Assembly: GCF_003990645.1 (NCBI RefSeq)
Contig: NZ_RYZK01000004.1
Coordinates: forward strand, 124,001-188,000
Source: Shimia sediminis
Lineage (GTDB): Bacteria > Pseudomonadota > Alphaproteobacteria > Rhodobacterales > Rhodobacteraceae
DNA length: 64,000 nucleotides
Reading direction: 5' to 3'
Shown here piece after piece: positions 8,623-16,780 of this stretch (positions are counted from its first letter, which is position 1; each line of letters begins with the position of its first letter). The notes beneath the pieces are model-generated. The model saw nothing but the letters and a program-made list of their open reading frames with translations, searched no databases and had not been told where the DNA came from. The translations under genes were made by a program, and so were the position numbers.

Positions 8623-8646
8623 GGGGAAACTTTTTTTGTTTTCCCC
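8623..8646. terminator. Hairpin between yjbQ and nrdR
   Basis: GGGGAAAC (8623-8630) pairs with GTTTTCCCC (8638-8646) with one bulged base around a T-rich loop. It lies 86 bases downstream of the yjbQ stop on the minus strand and could end the yjbQ transcript before nrdR, although it lacks a following T-run. Apart from this and the DnaA box, nothing gene-like is seen in 8487-8732. Confidence 0.35.
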
Positions 8647-8732
8647 CTGTTGCAACCCAGGTGCAGGCCCCATCTAGGAGTCAAGAAGTTTCCTCCAAGA
8701 CTTCCTAAAGCGGTCCGAACCAGCCGCTGAAT

Positions 8733-9152
8733 TCATGCAGAAAGATGCGCCGCTACACCCCTCGTGTGCGGCGCATTTCTGTGTTCAAAGAGGTAAATTC
8801 CCTGCCACGTACCAAGAGCCAGACGCCCGTCTGTGACCGGAATCGACAGGCTGACCGGCAATAAGGCCGCCTTGATATGGGCAGGCATGTCGTCAGGACC
8901 TTCGTAGGTATGTGTCAAATAGGACATGGTCGGATCGGTGGTCGGCGGGACCAGCCGATGAAAGAAGTTGCGCAGGTCAATCTGAACCTCTGGATCAGCG
9001 TTTTCCTGTATCAGGAGACTGCAGGACGTATGACGCACAAAAAGGGTCAGCAGCCCATCCCCTGCCCCTGCGCCGCGAACCCAAGCCGTCACATCATGGG
9101 TGAATTCATAGAGCCCCTGCCCGTGCGTCGGAATGGTGAACTCGGTCTGCAT
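8733..9152 (-). CDS. YjbQ family protein (secondary thiamine-phosphate synthase-type)
   Basis: A 139-residue single-domain cytoplasmic protein of the YjbQ/UPF0047 family. Recognisable features are VRHTSCSLLIQENADP at about residues 40-55, the H-x(n)-H pair including PAHIKAAL, and the C-terminal LGTWQGIYLFEHR. Members show weak thiamine-phosphate synthase activity, but the physiological role is uncertain. It lies 5 bases downstream of a GNAT gene on the same strand, so the two are probably co-transcribed. Length is normal for the family. Confidence 0.92.
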   Translation of the reverse strand: MQTEFTIPTHGQGLYEFTHDVTAWVRGAGAGDGLLTLFVRHTSCSLLIQENADPEVQIDLRNFFHRLVPPTTDPTMSYLTHTYEGPDDMPAHIKAALLPVSLSIPVTDGRLALGTWQGIYLFEHRNAPHTRGVAAHLSA

Positions 9153-9157
9153 CGACC

Positions 9158-9748
9158 TCAGGCCTGCCCAACCATGGTGCGCCCGCGTCGGTCATTCCTG
9201 AGTGCCGCATAGAGCACATGGGTCCGCCAGCGACCATCGATCTGTAAATAGCTTTGGGCCACGCCTTCATACTTGAACCCGGCTTTCTCCAGCACCCTGC
9301 GAGAGGCAACGTTATCAGGCAAGCAGGCCGCTTCAATCCTGCTCAGGTCCATCTGGACAAAGGCATGGTGGACCACAGCCTCGATCGTTTCACGCATGTA
9401 CCCCTGGCGCGCGTATCTTTCGGCGATCCAATAGCCCAGCGTGCCAGATTGGGCAGGCCCGCGGCGAATGTTGTCGAGGGTAATGGCCCCTAGCAACGCC
9501 TCATCCCCACGACGGATCAGAAACAGAGGCATCGCGTGGCCGTTCGTGATCGACCGCTGCGCCCAATACACTCGGTTGGTAAAACTTTTCCGGGTCAGGT
9601 GATCAGCCGACCAGGCGGGCTCCCATGGGATCAGAAAGTCTGCGTTTTCGCTCCGCAGTCCTGACCAGTCGCGAAAATCCGAGTGAATGGGCGGCCTGAG
9701 TGTCAGCCGCTCGGTTTCAATCCGGACCTTCCGACGAGAGAGCAACAT
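9158..9748 (-). CDS. GNAT N-acetyltransferase, RimJ/RimL type
   Basis: A 196-residue acetyl-CoA-dependent acetyltransferase. The N-terminal ETERLTLRPP is the standard opening of RimJ/RimL-like GNATs, and the acetyl-CoA loop region reads YWIAERYARQGYMRE at about residues 125-139. It is followed by ACLPDNVASRRVLEKAGF, the family's late motif. Substrates could be a ribosomal-protein N-terminus or a small amine; the sequence does not decide. Its start codon overlaps by one base the stop of the upstream M16 protease gene, indicating translational coupling in the thrC-M16-GNAT-yjbQ series. Confidence 0.9.
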   Translation of the reverse strand: MLLSRRKVRIETERLTLRPPIHSDFRDWSGLRSENADFLIPWEPAWSADHLTRKSFTNRVYWAQRSITNGHAMPLFLIRRGDEALLGAITLDNIRRGPAQSGTLGYWIAERYARQGYMRETIEAVVHHAFVQMDLSRIEAACLPDNVASRRVLEKAGFKYEGVAQSYLQIDGRWRTHVLYAALRNDRRGRTMVGQA

Positions 9749-11010
9749 CAGGCGGCGCGACGCTCCTGTAACTTGTCCAGCTCCGGTGCAGCACTGATTG
9801 GTCCGTATAGAGCCAGTGCAGGGCGCGCGGTGACTGCCATATGTTCGGCAAACCTGCGCACATCCTCATCTGTCACGGCATCGATGCGTTCCACCGTCTC
9901 GGCAAGGTCCGGAATGCGATCCCAGATCGCCAGCATACGGGCCAGACGTTCAGCGCGGCTGGACGGGCTTTCCAGCCCCATCAGCATGCCAGCCTTCATC
10001 TGTGTCCGGGCGCGGGCAATTTCCTGCGGGTTCATATCCTCGGCAGCGCGCTTCAGCTCATCGATGGTGATCTCGGCGAGATCAGCAATCTGATCGCCGG
10101 ATGTGCCTGCATAGATCGTGGTCATGCCAGTATCGGCATAAGCCCCAGTCTGGGCGTAAATCGTGTAGCAGAGACCACGCTTCTCACGCACTTCCTGGAA
10201 CAGACGCGATGACATGCCTCCACCCAGTGCGGTCGAGTAAATCTGTGCGGTGTAGATTGCCGGATCACGGTAATCAGGGCTTTCCAGCCCCAAGGCGAAA
10301 TGCGCCTGCTCCAGCGATTTCTCCGTGCGATATTCCCCGCCATGAAACCGCGCCGCATCCAGGCCCAGCACCTTGCCACCAGACATCTCGCCAAACATGT
10401 CTTCCGCAATGCGCACGATCTCGTCATGGTCGACGCCACCAGCGGCGGCGAGCACCATGCGTTCAGGACGATAGTGCTCAGCGACAAACTGGGAGAGGTC
10501 ATCGCGACCAAAGGCGCGCACGCGATCTTCTGCCCCCAGAATAGTACGTCCGATGGATTGATCGGGATAAGCACGTTCCTGAAGCCAGTCAAAGATCACA
10601 TCATCCGGTGTATCCAGCGACTGGCCAATCTCTTGAAGGATCACGCCACGCTCAATCTCAATCTCATTGGCATCGAAGATCGGGTTCAAAACGATGTCGC
10701 CGATCACGTCCAGTGCCAGCGCAACGTCTCCCTTGAGCACGCGCGCATAGTAGGCCGTGACTTCGCGGCTGGTGTAGGCGTTGATGTACCCGCCCACATC
10801 CTCGATTGCCTCGGCAATCTCCAACGCGTTGCGCTTTTCCGTGCCCTTGAAAGCCATGTGTTCCAGGAAATGGGCAATGCCGTTTTGCGGCTGGCGTTCG
10901 TGACGCCCGCCTGCATTGACCCAAATACCAATCGAAGCACTTTCGAGACCGGGCATATGCTCGGTCACGATGCGAAAGCCGTTGGGCAGCGTGTGAATTC
11001 GTGTTGTCAA
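9748..11010 (-). CDS. M16 family zinc metallopeptidase (processing-peptidase-like)
   Basis: A 420-residue protein related to mitochondrial processing peptidase beta subunits. The inverted zinc motif HFLEH (His47, Glu50, His51) is intact, and the distal glutamate region is present (EIEIERGVILQEI). A second, inactive M16 domain follows (GGGMSSRLFQEVREKRGLCY). The start is TTG at 11010, overlapping the thrC stop in a TTGA junction; no ATG fits the conserved N-terminus LPNGFRIVTE. There is no signal peptide, so it is probably cytoplasmic. Alphaproteobacteria often keep this gene next to thrC. Confidence 0.93.
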   Translation of the reverse strand: MTTRIHTLPNGFRIVTEHMPGLESASIGIWVNAGGRHERQPQNGIAHFLEHMAFKGTEKRNALEIAEAIEDVGGYINAYTSREVTAYYARVLKGDVALALDVIGDIVLNPIFDANEIEIERGVILQEIGQSLDTPDDVIFDWLQERAYPDQSIGRTILGAEDRVRAFGRDDLSQFVAEHYRPERMVLAAAGGVDHDEIVRIAEDMFGEMSGGKVLGLDAARFHGGEYRTEKSLEQAHFALGLESPDYRDPAIYTAQIYSTALGGGMSSRLFQEVREKRGLCYTIYAQTGAYADTGMTTIYAGTSGDQIADLAEITIDELKRAAEDMNPQEIARARTQMKAGMLMGLESPSSRAERLARMLAIWDRIPDLAETVERIDAVTDEDVRRFAEHMAVTARPALALYGPISAAPELDKLQERRAA

Positions 11011-12395
11011 CGTGCGGCGATCCGCTCTTTTATGAGGGCCTTCAGGTGCTCAAGGTCATTGGGCACCCGCGTGACACGCTCAGGTTTATCCATCATGTCC
11101 ACCATATGTGGCGGCAGGCCGGGGCGAGCGCCCATTGCCTGTTCCACTGCATCGGGGAACTTGGCAGGGTGCGCGGTGGCCAATGTGATCATCGGGCAGT
11201 CACCCAAATGTTCGTTCGCGACCTTTACCCCAACAGCCGAGTGCGGGCAAAGCACTTCTCCGGTTTTGGTGTAGGCGCCTGTGATCGTCGCCATGGTTTC
11301 GTCTTCTGAGGCGCAGCCGGAATTAAAATTCTCGCGCAGCACGTCCATCGCCCCCTGGCTGATGGTGAAGGACCCGTCTCTCAGGTCATCCATGGATTGC
11401 GCGACCGCATTGCCATCGCGGCCATAGGCGTCAAACAACGCGCGTTCAAAGTTCGACGAAACCTGAATGTCCATAGATGGAGAAATCGACGGGGTCACAC
11501 CCTCTTTGGTGTAGGCGGAGGTTTCCATCGTGCGGTGCAGGATGTCATTCTGGTTGGTGGCGATCACCAGACGATCAATCGGCAGGCCCATTTTCTTGGC
11601 GATGTAGCCGGCAAAGATGTCGCCAAAGTTGCCCGTGGGCACGGTGAACGAAATCTTGCGGTCAGGCGCGCCGAGCGACACGGCGGTCGAGAAGTAGTAT
11701 ACCACTTGCGCCAGCACCCGCGCCCAGTTGATCGAGTTCACTCCGGCAAGTTTCACGCCATCGCGAAACTCAAAGTCATTGAACATGTCCTTAAGCTTGG
11801 CCTGGCAGTCGTCGAAATCACCGTCCAGCGCGAGGGCGTGCACATTGGCATCCTCCGGCGTCGTCATTTGCTTGCGCTGGATGTCCGAGACGCGGCCATG
11901 CGGGAACAGGATAAAGACGTCGACATTGTCGAGACCCCGGAATGCTTCAATTGCGGCAGATCCTGTATCGCCTGAGGTCGCACCAACAATGGTCACGCGT
12001 TCATTGCGGCGCGCCAGCGAAAACTGGAACAGTTGGCCGATCAGCTGCATGGCAAAGTCTTTGAACGCCAGTGTCGGCCCGTGAAACAGCTCCATCAGGA
12101 AATGGTTCGGCGCCAGCTGCACCAACGGTGCACGAGCGTCGTGGCGGAACCCAGCATAGGCGCGCGCGATGATGCCTTGGAACTCTTCATCGGTGAAAGC
12201 GTCTCCGACAAAGGGGCGCATGACACGGAACGCGGTCTCTTCATAGGACAGGCCCGCCAGCGCAGCGATCTCGTCCTTGGACATGGTCGGAACAGTCTCG
12301 GGAACGTAAAGTCCTCCGTCGCGGGCGAGGCCCGTCAACATGGCGTCTTCGAATGTCAGCTCCGGGGCGGTGCCACGGGTCGAGATGTATTTCAC
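11007..12395 (-). CDS. thrC: Threonine synthase
   Basis: Converts O-phosphohomoserine to threonine with pyridoxal phosphate. The 462-residue product starts at GTG 12395 (MKYISTRG), the typical family N-terminus; the frame runs 28 codons further upstream into the SURF1 gene without homology. The PLP lysine lies in the FHGPTLAFKDFAMQL segment (about residues 100-114), and the phosphate-binding loop reads GATSGDTGSAA. The length is that of the long bacterial/fungal ThrC type. It is 5 bases from the SURF1 gene upstream and overlaps the M16 gene downstream, so it is probably in a long transcript continuing from the cytochrome oxidase genes. Confidence 0.97.
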   Translation of the reverse strand: MKYISTRGTAPELTFEDAMLTGLARDGGLYVPETVPTMSKDEIAALAGLSYEETAFRVMRPFVGDAFTDEEFQGIIARAYAGFRHDARAPLVQLAPNHFLMELFHGPTLAFKDFAMQLIGQLFQFSLARRNERVTIVGATSGDTGSAAIEAFRGLDNVDVFILFPHGRVSDIQRKQMTTPEDANVHALALDGDFDDCQAKLKDMFNDFEFRDGVKLAGVNSINWARVLAQVVYYFSTAVSLGAPDRKISFTVPTGNFGDIFAGYIAKKMGLPIDRLVIATNQNDILHRTMETSAYTKEGVTPSISPSMDIQVSSNFERALFDAYGRDGNAVAQSMDDLRDGSFTISQGAMDVLRENFNSGCASEDETMATITGAYTKTGEVLCPHSAVGVKVANEHLGDCPMITLATAHPAKFPDAVEQAMGARPGLPPHMVDMMDKPERVTRVPNDLEHLKALIKERIAAR

Positions 12396-12400
12396 GAGTC

Positions 12401-13078
12401 TCAGGCCTTTTTGGTTTTGCGCGTGCGGCGCAGGTAATACAGGGTCATGGCCATCCACACAATCGCTAGACCGTACCAAGTGACCACATATTCCAAGTGA
12501 TCATTGGGAATACCGGAGCTGTCGAGCGGAAGCGGCGTCACGCCCGTGTCTTTTTCCGACATGTCGCGGGCAATCAGCAGGATTGGTTCCGATCGCAGGG
12601 CCTTTGCCATCACCGGAACGTCTCGGGCGAACCAGATATTTCCGTCAACATCATTTTCCGGCGTGTAGCTGTCACGCTCGTCAGGCCAGTGAAGATTGCC
12701 GGTGACGGTTGCGGGGCCTGTGAAGCGCGTCGCGTCCTTGTCCGGGATCGGAACAAAGCCGCGATCCACCATGATGCGACGACCATCATCGGTCTCAAAC
12801 GCCGAGACAACGCGATACCCGGCGCCCAGCTGTTTGGTGCTGACAAGAAAGTGTAGTTCGTCTGCGGTAAAGGTGCCCGTCACACTGGCCGCAAGCATTC
12901 GATCCCTCTCGGGGGCCGGTTTGCTCGGAATGGCCACGGGCTGATCCCCGATACGCGCGTCGATATCTGCCAGAAATGCCTCTTTCTCGGCCATGCGGCG
13001 CACTTGCCAATTGCCCAGCGACACGAGGATCGCAGTGCCAACAATGCCAAAGACCAGCGGAAGGATAAATCGGTTCAA
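12401..13078 (-). CDS. SURF1 family cytochrome c oxidase assembly protein
   Basis: A 225-residue inner-membrane protein with one N-terminal (FILPLVFGIVGTAILVSLG) and one C-terminal (YVVTWYGLAIVWMAMTLYYL) transmembrane helix flanking a periplasmic domain, the SURF1 topology. The conserved LGNWQVRRMAEKE follows the first helix, and DRGFVP is in the periplasmic part. SURF1 helps insert haem a into subunit I of aa3 oxidase. It lies 92 bases downstream of ctaE, with a hairpin between, which fits a role with the neighbouring oxidase genes. Subunit I itself is not in the window. Confidence 0.94.
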   Translation of the reverse strand: MNRFILPLVFGIVGTAILVSLGNWQVRRMAEKEAFLADIDARIGDQPVAIPSKPAPERDRMLAASVTGTFTADELHFLVSTKQLGAGYRVVSAFETDDGRRIMVDRGFVPIPDKDATRFTGPATVTGNLHWPDERDSYTPENDVDGNIWFARDVPVMAKALRSEPILLIARDMSEKDTGVTPLPLDSSGIPNDHLEYVVTWYGLAIVWMAMTLYYLRRTRKTKKA

Positions 13079-13098
13079 CGGGGCTACCCAGAAAAGGA

Positions 13099-13130
13099 AA
13101 ATCGCGGGAGGCCGTTGCCACCCGCGATTT
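13099..13130 (-). terminator. Hairpin between ctaE and the SURF1 gene
   Basis: AAATCGCGGG (13099-13108) and its exact inverse CCCGCGATTT (13121-13130) form a 10-bp stem with a 12-base loop. On the minus strand it is followed by TTCCTTTTC. It may partially terminate the ctaCBGE transcript before SURF1 and thrC. Confidence 0.6.
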
Positions 13131-13170
13131 GGTTTACGCGTATTGTCCGCGGTGTTTCAACCGCAAAGGC

Positions 13171-13986
13171 TTAGCCGCCCCAGATGTAGACAGCTGCGAA
13201 GAGGAACAACCAGACAACGTCAACAAAGTGCCAGTACCAGGCAGCCGCCTCAAAGCCGACGTGGCTCTCTGGCGTGAAGTGTCCCGCTTGCAGACGGATC
13301 AGGCAAACCAGCAGGAAGATGGTGCCAATGATCACGTGGAAGCCATGGAAGCCGGTCGCCATGAAGAAGTTGGCGCCATAGATGTTGCCCGAGAAACCAA
13401 AGGCGGCGTGTTGATACTCGTAGAACTGGAAGACAGTAAAGACAACGCCAAGCACAACAGCCAGGATCAGACCCCATTTCATGTCGTTGCGGTTGTTCTC
13501 ATGTGCAATCGCGTGGTGCGCCCAAGTGGCGGCCATACCCGAGCACAACAGGATCAGCGTGTTGATCAGCGGCAGGTGCCACGGATCAAAGGTCTCGATA
13601 CCAACCGGGGGCCAGACGCCGTCAATGGCAGGGCTTTCGGGGCCCATCGGGTAGATGGCGTGTTTGAAGAAACTCCAGAACCATGCCGAGAAGAACATCA
13701 CTTCGGACATGATGAACAGAACAACGCCATAGCGCAGGCCGATCTTCACGACGGGGGTATGATCTACGCCGCCATTGCCCTCGGCGACAACTTCCGACCA
13801 CCAGCCGAACATGACGTAGAGAACCATTGCGAGGCCAATAAAGAACATCCACGGGGTGTTGTTTTGAACCTGCGGAGAAATCCAGAGAACTGCGCCAAAC
13901 AGCATAATGAATGCGCCCAGCCCGCCCAGCAGCGGCCAAAGCGACGGCGGCAGAATGTGATAATCGTGGTTTTTTTCGTGCGCCAT
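13171..13986 (-). CDS. ctaE: Cytochrome c oxidase subunit III
   Basis: A 271-residue seven-helix subunit of the aa3 oxidase. The start is ATG 13986 ([20 protein letters not shown]), as in other alphaproteobacterial subunits III; the frame extends upstream into ctaG in another reading. Family landmarks include [28 protein letters not shown] and the terminal [15 protein letters not shown]. Subunit III stabilises the active site and oxygen channel of subunit I. It is the fifth gene of the minus-strand series ctaC-ctaB-coxF-like-ctaG-ctaE and lies 28 bases after ctaG. Confidence 0.97.
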   Translation of the reverse strand: MAHEKNHDYHILPPSLWPLLGGLGAFIMLFGAVLWISPQVQNNTPWMFFIGLAMVLYVMFGWWSEVVAEGNGGVDHTPVVKIGLRYGVVLFIMSEVMFFSAWFWSFFKHAIYPMGPESPAIDGVWPPVGIETFDPWHLPLINTLILLCSGMAATWAHHAIAHENNRNDMKWGLILAVVLGVVFTVFQFYEYQHAAFGFSGNIYGANFFMATGFHGFHVIIGTIFLLVCLIRLQAGHFTPESHVGFEAAAWYWHFVDVVWLFLFAAVYIWGG

Positions 13987-14014
13987 TTTTGGTCTTTCCC
14001 TCGTTGGAAGGCTT

Positions 14015-14590
14015 TTAGTTAACTTCGGTTTCGTTTGTCCCGACCAAAGAGGCAGTCTCTTCGGGCAGGTCGATTTCATGGAACGTGTAGCTGAGCGTGA
14101 TGCTGTGAACGTACTTTGCATCCCGATCCGTCACGATTTCGGGGTCGACGTAGAATGAGACCGGCATCGTCACACGCTCGCCGGGCTGCAAAACCTGCTC
14201 TTCAAAGCAGAAACAGTCGATCTTGGTAAAAAAGCCACCCGCCTCATAGGGGGTCACGTTGTAACTGGCTGCCCCCGCAATCGGGCGGTCAGTGGGATTG
14301 TAAGCCTCGTAAAACGCCAGCCCGGTTTCACCGATGCGAATTTCCATCTGGCGCTGCATGGGTTTGAATTCCCATGGAAAGTCGCGCTCTTTCGAGGCGT
14401 CGAACCGGACCTTGATGGTTTTTTCGAGGATCACATCAGAGCCAGCCTCGGCAACACTTGTCGCACCGCCAAAACCGGTGACACGGCAGAACCAGTCGTA
14501 AAAAGGCACTGACGCCCATGCCAGCGCGCCCATCGTCACAACAACGCCAACCAGCTTAAGCACGGTTTTATTTTGTTGGTTCATCGCCAT
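14015..14590 (-). CDS. ctaG: Cytochrome c oxidase assembly protein CtaG (Cox11 family)
   Basis: A 191-residue protein with one N-terminal membrane helix (about residues 10-30) and a periplasmic immunoglobulin-like domain. The copper-binding CFCF motif is at Cys126 and Cys128, and the membrane-proximal cysteine at Cys35. Cox11 delivers copper to CuB of subunit I. The start at 14590 overlaps by one base the stop of the preceding 53-residue gene (TGATG), so translation is coupled; a second ATG two codons downstream is possible. This is the Cox11-type CtaG, unrelated to the Bacillus CtaG. Confidence 0.96.
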   Translation of the reverse strand: MAMNQQNKTVLKLVGVVVTMGALAWASVPFYDWFCRVTGFGGATSVAEAGSDVILEKTIKVRFDASKERDFPWEFKPMQRQMEIRIGETGLAFYEAYNPTDRPIAGAASYNVTPYEAGGFFTKIDCFCFEEQVLQPGERVTMPVSFYVDPEIVTDRDAKYVHSITLSYTFHEIDLPEETASLVGTNETEVN

Positions 14591-14751
14591 CAGTTCTGAA
14601 TCGCTGCGTTTTCGGGCTCGTAATCGCCGCGTGTGACTTTGACGACCGTCAGTCCAAAGACGATCACGATAAATCCAACCAGCACCGCCGCAAGACCGAC
14701 ATTGCGGCCCAGACGGCGTTTGTGCAGTTCGTGTTCAACCTGAAAACCCAT
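14590..14751 (-). CDS. Small CoxF-like membrane protein of the cytochrome oxidase operon
   Basis: A 53-codon frame reading from ATG 14751 to TGA 14590-14592. It starts [17 protein letters not shown], has one membrane helix ([20 protein letters not shown]) and a short polar tail ending AAIQN. It fills the gap between ctaB (3 bases upstream) and ctaG (1-base overlap) exactly, with no other coding possibility. Alphaproteobacterial cox operons often carry a tiny single-helix gene here, sometimes called coxF. The function is unknown, and the similarity is judged by size, topology and position only. Confidence 0.82.
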   Translation of the reverse strand: MGFQVEHELHKRRLGRNVGLAAVLVGFIVIVFGLTVVKVTRGDYEPENAAIQN

Positions 14752-14754
14752 GAC

Positions 14755-15693
14755 TTACCAGCCTCCCAATCCGTAAGGAGCCAGAGTCGCCTCGGCCAGG
14801 ATCGCACCAAAGTGCAGGAACAGATAGAGAAGAGACAGGCCAAAGAACGATTTTTCGCGCTTGTAGTTGTCGGCCTCGGCAACTTCTTCATCGCGGCGCC
14901 AGATCGAGATCGCACCGGCAATGAACAACCCGTTGAGGATCAGCGCCACGGTCAGGTAGATCGGACCACCTACACCGGTAAAGGCCATGCCAACAGCCAC
15001 AACGGCCAGAAGCAGCGTATAAACCAGGATATGGGTGCGTGTCGATTTGCGCCCATGGGTCACGTGCAGCATCGGTACGCCCGCATCCTTGTAATCCGAC
15101 TTCATGAACAGGCACAGAGCCCAGAAGTGCGGCGGTGTCCACATGAATGTCAGGGTGAACATCAACACACTTTCGACCGACACACCGCCCGTGGCGACAG
15201 CCCAACCGATCATCGGAGGGAAAGCCCCGGCCGCACCGCCGATCACGATGTTCTGGGGCGTCCAGCGCTTCAGCCACATGGTGTAGATCACCACGTAGAA
15301 GAAGATGGTAAAGGCCAAAAGCAGGCCCGCAAAGATGTTCGACGCCAGCGCCAGCATGATGCAGGCAAAGACCGAGAGGGTCATGCCAATGGCAAAGGCC
15401 TCGTCGCGGGTAACCTTGCCCGAAGGAATGGGGCGCGACTGGGTACGCTTCATCACCGCGTCGATGTCAGCGTCCCACCACATGTTCAGCGCACCCGAAG
15501 CACCACCGCCAACGGCGATGAACAGGATCGACGCAAAGGCGATCATCGGGTGAACATCAACCGGTGCTGCCAAAAGGCCGACCAGCGCCGTGAAGACAAC
15601 CAACGACATGACGCGCGGCTTCAGCAACGCGAAATAGTCGCCGAAACCGGCTTCCTGGGTCTGTAGGTTGGTATTGAGGCTTGCGTCGCTCAT
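14755..15693 (-). CDS. ctaB: Protohaem IX farnesyltransferase (haem O synthase)
   Basis: A 312-residue polytopic UbiA-family prenyltransferase that converts haem B to haem O for the aa3 oxidase. The first Asp-rich motif NMWWDADIDAVMKRT (about residues 92-106) and the second region YTMWLKRWTPQNIVIGG are present, along with eight to nine hydrophobic segments. The N-terminus YFALLKPRVMSLVVFTA is typical. It lies 46 bases after ctaC, with a small hairpin between, and 3 bases before the CoxF-like gene. Symbols ctaB, cyoE and COX10 refer to the same family. Confidence 0.97.
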   Translation of the reverse strand: MSDASLNTNLQTQEAGFGDYFALLKPRVMSLVVFTALVGLLAAPVDVHPMIAFASILFIAVGGGASGALNMWWDADIDAVMKRTQSRPIPSGKVTRDEAFAIGMTLSVFACIMLALASNIFAGLLLAFTIFFYVVIYTMWLKRWTPQNIVIGGAAGAFPPMIGWAVATGGVSVESVLMFTLTFMWTPPHFWALCLFMKSDYKDAGVPMLHVTHGRKSTRTHILVYTLLLAVVAVGMAFTGVGGPIYLTVALILNGLFIAGAISIWRRDEEVAEADNYKREKSFFGLSLLYLFLHFGAILAEATLAPYGLGGW

Positions 15694-15711
15694 GGGTTGT
15701 CCTGTTGGTGA

Positions 15712-15729
15712 GGCGGGGATTTCCCCGCC
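15712..15729. other. Small GC-rich hairpin between ctaC and ctaB
   Basis: GGCGGGGA (15712-15719) pairs with TCCCCGCC (15722-15729) across a 2-base gap. It lies in the 46-base spacer between ctaC and ctaB. There is no T-run, so RNA processing or a differential-stability element is more likely than termination. Confidence 0.45.
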
Positions 15730-15739
15730 CTACATCAGT

Positions 15740-16597
15740 TTACTGGGTGACTTGCGCGGTTTGCACGGTCGGGAGGGTCGACATGTCGCCGGCATATTCC
15801 TCGATCGCACCTTGCAGCCACGCGTCGTATTCGGCCTGGGTCACAACTTCGACAGTGATCGGCATATAGGCGTGGTCCTTGCCGCAAAGCTCGGAACATT
15901 GACCAAAATAGATGCCCTCTTTGCCTTCGTCGACGTTGAACCACAGCTCAGCCAGACGGCCGGGAACCGCATCCTGTTTCACGCCGAACGCAGGAATGGT
16001 CCACGAGTGGATCACGTCCGCGGCGGTCACCTGCATCACGATGGTCTTGCCCGAGGGCACAACGACCTTGGTATCAGTGGCCAGAAGGTATTCATCCGAG
16101 TTGTAGCCGTTTTCTTCCAGCTCTTCTTTGGCCAGCAGGAAGCTTTCAAACTCGAACTCGTGATCGACATACTCATAGCCCCAGTACCACTGGTAGCCGG
16201 TCACCTTGATGGTGATGTCCGCTTCGGGGATTTCCTGCTGCTTGAACAGGACCGGCAAGCTGAACGCCCCGATGAACACCAGAATCAGGATCGGACCGAT
16301 GGTCCATGCGATCTCGACCGGGGTGTTATGGGTAAAAGTCGCCGGGTTGGGGTTGGCGCGGCGGTTGAAGCGCAGGATAATGTAGCCCACCAGACCGCAC
16401 ACAAACAGTACGATCACGGTGATGATCACCAGAATCATGTAGTCGAGCGACTGCAGGTCACGCGCCAGTTCGGTCGCGGCAGGTTGCCAGCCCATCAGGC
16501 CGTCAACAGGCTTACCAATGGTCTCAGCAGCCTGCGCCACTGCCGGGAGAGCCATGATTGCTGCCATCAAGCCCAGGATTTTCGTTAGAATTCGCAT
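15740..16597 (-). CDS. ctaC: Cytochrome c oxidase subunit II
   Basis: A 285-residue subunit that receives electrons from cytochrome c at the CuA centre in the periplasm. A signal peptide ends near VAQA-AE (residue 24) and two membrane helices follow (about residues 53-75 and 97-117). The CuA ligands are all visible: His197, then [12 protein letters not shown] with Cys234, Glu236, Cys238, His242 and Met245. The aromatic electron-entry segment YQWYWGYEY is at about 135-143. It is the first gene of the operon; its promoter lies in the 183-base spacer with divergent tldD, which contains an FNR-type site. Confidence 0.98.
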   Translation of the reverse strand: MRILTKILGLMAAIMALPAVAQAAETIGKPVDGLMGWQPAATELARDLQSLDYMILVIITVIVLFVCGLVGYIILRFNRRANPNPATFTHNTPVEIAWTIGPILILVFIGAFSLPVLFKQQEIPEADITIKVTGYQWYWGYEYVDHEFEFESFLLAKEELEENGYNSDEYLLATDTKVVVPSGKTIVMQVTAADVIHSWTIPAFGVKQDAVPGRLAELWFNVDEGKEGIYFGQCSELCGKDHAYMPITVEVVTQAEYDAWLQGAIEEYAGDMSTLPTVQTAQVTQ

Positions 16598-16746
16598 AGT
16601 TCACCCTGATCGGTTGCGGTGTTGTTTTATCTCGGTCCTTGCAAAAATCCGCCCCACTGGGCGGAATCTCGCTGTTGTATCGCTGCTAGAAACCATATTC
16701 TATCAGCCAAATAAAGAAGTCAGCCCGCGTCAAACGGACGCTTTTT

Positions 16747-16760
16747 TTGACTTAGATCAA
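16747..16760. promoter_or_regulatory. FNR/FnrL-type box between ctaC and tldD
   Basis: TTGACTTAGATCAA matches the FNR consensus TTGAT-N4-ATCAA at nine of ten defined positions. Its centre is about 27 bases before the tldD start and about 156 bases before ctaC. Oxygen-dependent control of an aa3 oxidase operon by FnrL is established in Rhodobacter relatives; which gene this site serves is not clear from sequence. Confidence 0.5.
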
Positions 16761-16780
16761 ATTCCGAAAGGAAAATCCAT

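Noticed and set aside
8743-8776. Terminator-like hairpin near the yjbQ stop
   Set aside because: The GCGCCGC/GCGGCGC stem lies entirely in yjbQ coding sequence (the C-terminal residues), with no T-run, so it is probably incidental.
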